Assembly (NCBI GenBank): GCA_002309655.1
Contig: DBXM01000024.1
Coordinates: 1,237 to 26,723, forward strand
Reading direction: 5' to 3'
Origin: Mageeibacillus sp. UBA1212
GTDB taxonomy: Bacteria; Bacillota; Clostridia; UBA1212
Length of the DNA stretch: 25,487 nt
The notes below the pieces were generated by a model. The model had not been told where the DNA came from, made no database searches, and worked only from the letters and a program-made list of their open reading frames with translations. Below, in pieces: positions 21,704-25,487 of the stretch. Position 1 is the first letter of the stretch. Each line of letters begins with the position of its first letter. The position numbers were made by a program, and so were the translations under genes.

Positions 21704-22984
21704 ATGGCAAACTATAAATTTGAAACACTCCAGCTCCACGTTGGCCAGGAGCAGCCCGACCCGGCCTCGGACGCACGCGCGGTTCCGATCTACGCCACAA
21801 CCTCGTACGTTTTCCGCAACAGCAGGCACGCCGCCGACCGTTTCGGCCTCGCCGACGCCGGAAACATCTACGGAAGGCTCACAAACAGTACCCAGGGCGT
21901 TTTCGAGCAGCGTATCGCGGCTCTTGAAGGCGGCGTCGCGGGTCTTGCGGTAGCCTCAGGCGCCGCTGCGATAACTTACGCGATTCAAGCTCTCGCCCGT
22001 TCAGGCGAACACATAGTCGCGCAGAAAACGATCTACGGCGGCACCGCGAACCTTTTCGCCCACACCCTGCCGATGTACGGAATCGACGCGACGTTTGTCG
22101 ACGTTCACGACCTCGCTTCAGTCGAAAACGCGATCAAACCCAATACGAAGGCCGTTTTCATCGAGACGCTCGGCAACCCCAACTCTGACATTCCCGACAT
22201 CGACGCGATCGCCGCTATCGCCCACCGCCACGGCCTCCCGCTCGTTATCGACAACACCTTCGGCACCCCCTACCTGATCCGCCCGATCGAGCACGGCGCC
22301 GACATCGTAGTCCACTCCGCGACAAAGTTCATCGGAGGCCACGGAACGACCCTCGGCGGCATAATCGTCGACAGCGGCAAATTCGACTGGTCCTCAAGCG
22401 GCGCCTATCCGTGGATCTCCGAGCCCAACCCGAGCTACCACGGCGTAAAATTCACAGACGCCGCCGGCCCTGCCGCTTTCGTCACCTACATCCGCGCGAT
22501 CCTGCTCCGCGACGAGGGCGCCTGCATCTCGCCGTTCGCCGCGTTTTTGCTGCTCCAGGGCACCGAAACACTCAGTCTGCGCATCGAACGCCACGCCGAA
22601 AACACAAACAAGGTGGTCGAGTACCTCGTAAACCACCCGAAGGTCGCCAAGGTCAACCACCCCTGCCTCGCGGATCATCCCGACCACGCTTTATATGAAA
22701 AATACTTCCCGAACGGCGGCGGCTCGATCTTCACGTTTGAGATCAAGGGCGGCCGCGACGAGGCGTTCCGCTTTATCGACAGCCTGAAGCTCTTCTCGCT
22801 GCTCGCAAACGTTGCCGACGTCAAGTCGCTCGTGATCCACCCCGCTACGACGACCCACTCGCAGCTAACCGCCGGTGAACTCGCGGCTTCGGGAATATCC
22901 GAAAGCACCATCCGCCTCTCAATCGGAACGGAGCACATCGACGACATAATCGGCGACCTCGCGCAGGCGTTCGAAAACGTTTAA
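21704..22984 (+). CDS. metY: O-acetylhomoserine aminocarboxypropyltransferase (homocysteine synthase)
   Basis: This PLP enzyme of the Cys/Met metabolism family makes homocysteine from O-acetylhomoserine and sulfide. It is 426 residues long, the usual MetY length and longer than cystathionine synthases. Landmarks are the opening FETLQLHVGQEQPD, the YGRLTNSTQGVFEQRIAALEGG block at 56-77, and the PLP lysine K208 in SATKFIGGHG (205-214). The C-terminal LLANVADVKSLVIHPATTTH and SIRLSIG-type ending are also present. AAAGGAG precedes the ATG by eight bases. The gene stands alone, with its own promoter and an overlapping palindrome, so it is probably repressed when sulfur amino acids are abundant. 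Some close relatives use cysteine synthesis as a side activity. Confidence 0.95.
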   Translation: MANYKFETLQLHVGQEQPDPASDARAVPIYATTSYVFRNSRHAADRFGLADAGNIYGRLTNSTQGVFEQRIAALEGGVAGLAVASGAAAITYAIQALARSGEHIVAQKTIYGGTANLFAHTLPMYGIDATFVDVHDLASVENAIKPNTKAVFIETLGNPNSDIPDIDAIAAIAHRHGLPLVIDNTFGTPYLIRPIEHGADIVVHSATKFIGGHGTTLGGIIVDSGKFDWSSSGAYPWISEPNPSYHGVKFTDAAGPAAFVTYIRAILLRDEGACISPFAAFLLLQGTETLSLRIERHAENTNKVVEYLVNHPKVAKVNHPCLADHPDHALYEKYFPNGGGSIFTFEIKGGRDEAFRFIDSLKLFSLLANVADVKSLVIHPATTTHSQLTAGELAASGISESTIRLSIGTEHIDDIIGDLAQAFENV

Positions 22985-23070
22985 AAAGCCACGCGATACA
23001 AAAACATTTTTACTACTATTCTAAATACAAAAAACCTAATTCCGATTGTATTAAACGCATTCTACTATTC

Positions 23071-23240
23071 TGGTGGAGACGGGGGGACGCGTCGCCGCAA
23101 GCCCCGTTGACTCCGTATTCCAAGCATCTACACAATTCTCTTGCTTGAAATACTCCGTTTTCGGTGCTGCGGCTCCTTTTCCCCACAAAGTCCACGGACT
23201 TTGCGGGGGCCCCTTTATCTTCGAGGGTTCGAGTCCCCCC
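23071..23240. repeat. Gene-free stretch bounded by two fragments of tRNA-Val
   Basis: The 310-bp region 22985-23295 has no credible gene. At 23071-23088 it holds an exact 18-bp copy, in the same orientation, of the 3' end of tRNA-Val (23296-23313). At 23221-23240 an exact 20-bp inverted copy of the tRNA T-arm (23306-23325) occurs. Between them is a strong hairpin (23181-23208: CCCC, A, CAAAGTCC, AC, GGACTTTG, C, GGGG). This looks like a remnant of an integration at the tRNA end, or a small dispersed repeat element built from tRNA pieces. Confidence 0.7.
23181..23208. other. Strong hairpin inside the tRNA-fragment region
   Basis: CAAAGTCC (23186-23193) and GGACTTTG (23196-23203) are perfect inverted arms two bases apart. 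They are extended by CCCC/GGGG with one A-C mismatch. No T-run follows, so a simple terminator is unlikely. Confidence 0.7.
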
Positions 23241-23260
23241 CCTCGTTTATTCAATTACAC

Positions 23261-23292
23261 AAAAAAGCGACCCCAGGCGGGGTCGCTTTTTT
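23261..23292. terminator. Bidirectional terminator after tRNA-Val
   Basis: AAAAAAGCGACCCC (23261-23274) pairs perfectly with GGGGTCGCTTTTTT (23279-23292) around an AGGC loop. It ends the tRNA-Val transcript (minus strand) and would also stop transcription coming from metY. Confidence 0.9.
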
Positions 23293-23295
23293 GTG

Positions 23296-23372
23296 TGGTG
23301 GAGACGGGGGGACTCGAACCCTCGACCTTTCGGATGTGAACCGAACGCTCTAACCGGCTGAGCTACGCCTCC
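23296..23372 (-). tRNA. trnV: tRNA-Val (anticodon CAC)
   Basis: On the minus strand a 77-nt cloverleaf with encoded CCA (23296-23298). The acceptor stem GGAGGCG/CGTCTCC has one G-U pair. The D-stem is GCTC/GAGC. The anticodon stem TTCGG/CCGAA encloses TTCACAT with anticodon CAC, which reads valine GUG. The T-loop is TTCGAGT. The T-stem GAGGG/CCCCC contains one A-C mismatch, the same in the nearby inverted fragment. It has its own promoter (23388-23415) and terminator. Confidence 0.93.
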
Positions 23373-23387
23373 TCGCGGGTAAGTTCA

Positions 23388-23415
23388 ATTATACCGCAAA
23401 AAAATCAGTTGTCAA
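23388..23415 (-). promoter_or_regulatory. Promoter of tRNA-Val, overlapping the end of murD
   Basis: On the minus strand a perfect TTGACA (23410-23415), a 16-bp spacer and a perfect TATAAT (23388-23393). The -35 box lies in the last codons of murD, whose stop codon is at 23405-23407. Confidence 0.8.
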
Positions 23416-24871
23416 GCCGATTCACGGCGTCGCGGACAATTTTCTTGAACAGATTTCCGCGCTCCTCAAAATTTGCGAACCTGTCGAAGCTTGTGCTCGC
23501 CGGCGAAAGGAGGACTATGTCGCCGCTTTTCGCTTTTGAGATCGCGGTTTCGACTGCGTTTTCGAAGCCGGTCGCATCGATGATTTCTACGTTGCAGTCC
23601 TTTCCGGCAGCCCTGCGCGCCGCAATGCGTTTTTCGACCGCCGTACGTATTTTGGCCGACGTCGGACCTGTCAGAATCAGAGTTTTCACCTTGTCGCAAA
23701 CCTGCGCGCCAATGCAGTCGTAGCGGAGATTTTTGTCCTTGCCGCCCGCGATCATTATGATGTTTTTGCCGCGAAACACGCGCAAAGTGACCGCCGTGCG
23801 CTTCGGGCTGCTGTCGATCGAGCTGTTGAAGTACCTGACGCCGTCCTTTTCGGCGCAGAGCTCGATCCGGTGCTCCACCCCGTTGAAGGTAGACGCCACA
23901 AAACGTATGTCGTCGTCGCTGACGGCCGTTCCGACCGCGCAGATGGCGGCGAGGTAGTTTTCGACGTTGTGGTTTCCGGGAATCCGTATGGTTTCGCGGT
24001 CCATAATGAAATGCTCGACACCGTTTTCGACGCGGTAGATCTTGCCGCGCCTCATGAACGCGCCGTTTTCGGGTTTGATCTTGCGCGAAAACGTCCTGAG
24101 TTCGCCCTTCACAAGAGTCTTCATTCCGTGCGTGATTGCGTTGTCCTCGTTAAGAACGGTCACCTTGGAGCCGTGCAGGAAAATGTTCTGCTTCGCGGCG
24201 ATGTACTCGTCCATGTCCTTGTGCATGTCGAGGTGGTTCGGCGACATGTTCGTGACAACTGCCGTGGCGGTGCTGAGCGGCATATTGAGCAGCTGGAAGC
24301 TCGAAAGCTCGAGCACGACGAGGTCCTGCGGCCTGATTTGTTCGATTTTCGAAAACAGCGGTTCGCCGATGTTGCCGCCGACGTAAACCTTCACGCCCGT
24401 CGACTCGTTCGCCTTTTCGAGCAGAAGCTTCACGAGTGTGGTGGTCGTCGTTTTACCGTCGCTGCCTGTGATTCCGTAGATTTTCGCGGGACAGTAGCGG
24501 ATGAACTCCTCCATTTCCGACGTCAGAATCGAGCCGTTTTCGACGGCCTTGACAAGCCCGGGATGGTCGAACCGGATGCCGGGCGACTTGAAAATGTAAT
24601 CCGCCTTGTACGCTTCGTCGAGGTAGTTTTCGCCCACGACAAAATCCTTTATGATGCCGTTGCCGGCAAGCTTTTGCATTTTCGCGAGAACCGCCTCGCG
24701 GGCCGCGGGATTTCTGCCGCCGCTGTCTGCCGCCGTGATGTTTTTGACGCCCTTCTCACTCAAAAAATGAATGAGCGGCATGTTGCTGATGCCGATGCCC
24801 GCAACGAAAACCTTCTTGTCTTTGAGGCTCTCTATAAAGGCGGTCGCGCCGCTGAATTCTTGTTTTTTCAT
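23405..24871 (-). CDS. murD: UDP-N-acetylmuramoyl-L-alanine--D-glutamate ligase
   Basis: MurD adds D-glutamate to UDP-MurNAc-L-alanine in cytoplasmic peptidoglycan synthesis. The 488-residue protein has the N-terminal Rossmann-type UDP-binding domain (KKVFVAGIGISNMPLIHFLS, 19-38), SPGIRFDHP at 96-104, the ATP loop GITGSDGKTTTTT at 133-145 (K140), the NMSPNHLDMH segment, and the C-terminal domain with EHRIELCAEKDGVRYFNSSI. The usual NDSKATN motif is here FNSSIDSSPKRT, a form close to the NDSIASSP type that many Clostridia have. I chose ATG 24871 (MKKQEFSGAT) with AAAGG upstream; an alternative TTG at 24913 has no ribosome-binding site. The ABC exporter gene upstream is 73 bp away and probably in the same operon. 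Confidence 0.93.
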   Translation of the reverse strand: MKKQEFSGATAFIESLKDKKVFVAGIGISNMPLIHFLSEKGVKNITAADSGGRNPAAREAVLAKMQKLAGNGIIKDFVVGENYLDEAYKADYIFKSPGIRFDHPGLVKAVENGSILTSEMEEFIRYCPAKIYGITGSDGKTTTTTLVKLLLEKANESTGVKVYVGGNIGEPLFSKIEQIRPQDLVVLELSSFQLLNMPLSTATAVVTNMSPNHLDMHKDMDEYIAAKQNIFLHGSKVTVLNEDNAITHGMKTLVKGELRTFSRKIKPENGAFMRRGKIYRVENGVEHFIMDRETIRIPGNHNVENYLAAICAVGTAVSDDDIRFVASTFNGVEHRIELCAEKDGVRYFNSSIDSSPKRTAVTLRVFRGKNIIMIAGGKDKNLRYDCIGAQVCDKVKTLILTGPTSAKIRTAVEKRIAARRAAGKDCNVEIIDATGFENAVETAISKAKSGDIVLLSPASTSFDRFANFEERGNLFKKIVRDAVNRLDN

Positions 24872-24944
24872 TTCCGGTTTTTCCTTTGTCTCTTTGGTAC
24901 GTTTTAGCGGCAAAGCCGCCTTTCAGGCTGCGCAGCCCGTCTCT

Positions 24945-25487
24945 TTATTCAAGTTCAAATGCGCCTGTATAGAGACTGTAGTACTGCCCCTTCGCCGCGA
25001 TAAGCTCCTCGTGCGACCCGCGCTCGATGATCTTTCCGTGATCGAGTACGATTATCACGTTCGCATTTTTGACTGTCGAGAGCCTGTGCGCGATGACGAA
25101 AACGGTTCTGCCCTGCATGAGGGCGTCCATTCCGCGCTGCACGATAGCCTCGGTACGAGTGTCGATCGAGGAAGTCGCTTCGTCCAGAATCATTACAGGC
25201 GGGTTCGCGACGGCGGCTCTCGCGATCGAGATAAGCTGCCTCTGTCCCTGCGAAAGGCTCGCGCCGCCTCCCTTTATTTCCGTGAAGTAGCCGTCGGGAA
25301 GCTTTTCGATGAACTCGTCGGCGCCTGTCAGTTTTGCCGCCGCGATACATTCCTCGTCAGTTGCGTCGAGCTTGCCGTAGCGGATGTTGTCCATGACGGT
25401 TCCCGTAAAGAGGTTGGTGTCCTGGAGAACGATTCCGAGCGAGCGGCGCAGGTCCGACTTGCGGATCTTGTTGATGTTGATGCCGTC
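24945..25487 (-). CDS. ABC exporter, C-terminal nucleotide-binding part (runs off the window)
   Basis: The last 181 codons of an ABC transporter of the fused permease-ATPase exporter type. In order they show the Q-loop SLGIVLQDTNLFTGTV, the signature GGGASLSQGQRQLISIARA (LSQGQ in place of LSGGQ), Walker B with catalytic glutamate in VMILDEATSSID, and the H-loop IAHRLSTV. The stretch MDNIRYGKLDATDEECIAAA and the ending GSHEELIAAKGQYYSLY are characteristic of multidrug or lipid exporters of the MsbA/LmrA type. Walker A and the six membrane helices lie beyond the window. Exporters of this group in Clostridia often come in heterodimeric pairs, so a second subunit may follow upstream. The substrate cannot be told. 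Confidence 0.92.
   Translation of the reverse strand, partial: DGININKIRKSDLRRSLGIVLQDTNLFTGTVMDNIRYGKLDATDEECIAAAKLTGADEFIEKLPDGYFTEIKGGGASLSQGQRQLISIARAAVANPPVMILDEATSSIDTRTEAIVQRGMDALMQGRTVFVIAHRLSTVKNANVIIVLDHGKIIERGSHEELIAAKGQYYSLYTGAFELE

Noticed and set aside
23051..23361. Small open frames on both strands around tRNA-Val
   Set aside because: They run through the tRNA, its terminator and the tRNA fragments, and their translations are repeats of G/P/R-rich sequence from these elements.
24872..24913. Earlier murD start at a TTG
   Set aside because: No ribosome-binding site precedes it, and the extra residues are a charged stretch not expected before the first domain.

Overview
The window looks like a chromosomal segment from a Gram-positive, Clostridia-type Bacillota, probably an uncultured gut or animal-associated lineage. 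The evidence is the yicC-remA-gmk-rpoZ housekeeping string, a single-chain glycyl-tRNA synthetase, strong GGAGG ribosome-binding sites, sigma-A-type promoters and many glycoside hydrolases without signal peptides. A finer placement is not supported by the sequence alone. Base composition is GC-leaning, and this creates many long antisense mirror ORFs that I left out.

Layout. 1-446: 5' part of pyruvate, phosphate dikinase (-), behind a good promoter and a long leader. 747-4529: a (-) housekeeping operon reading yicC, remA, gmk, rpoZ, glyS, with a promoter at 4606-4633. 4770-7780: a tight three-gene (-) operon of two different RimK-like ATP-grasp ligases followed by a Card1/Can2-like CARF plus PD-(D/E)xK nuclease (DUF1887), with promoter, structured leader and terminator. 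8057-8132: tRNA-Trp (+) with its own promoter and terminator. 8394-10359 (+): a 173-residue unknown protein, a strongly structured 180-nt intergenic segment with a possible pseudoknot and a terminator-like hairpin, then a free-standing reverse transcriptase of 398 residues.

10438-20244 (-) is a carbohydrate locus. GH3 beta-glucosidase, GPH-type sugar transporter and GH78 alpha-L-rhamnosidase form one operon. A GH38 alpha-mannosidase downstream has its own promoter. A divergent AraC-family regulator (20358-21566, +) faces the operon. The set suggests uptake and cytoplasmic breakdown of plant rhamnosyl-glucosides plus mannosides. 21704-22984 is metY (+), with a near-perfect 25-bp palindrome overlapping its promoter. 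23296-23372 is tRNA-Val(CAC) (-), preceded by a 310-bp gene-free stretch that holds two extra pieces of the same tRNA. 23405-24871 is murD and 24945-25487 the C-terminal end of an ABC exporter, both (-).

The two most interesting places are the ATP-grasp/ATP-grasp/CARF-nuclease operon, which has no CRISPR array or cas gene nearby, and the reverse transcriptase with a candidate non-coding RNA immediately upstream. They lie on either side of tRNA-Trp, so 4.7-10.4 kb may be an accessory or defence island. That is inference; nothing in the window proves a function for either.
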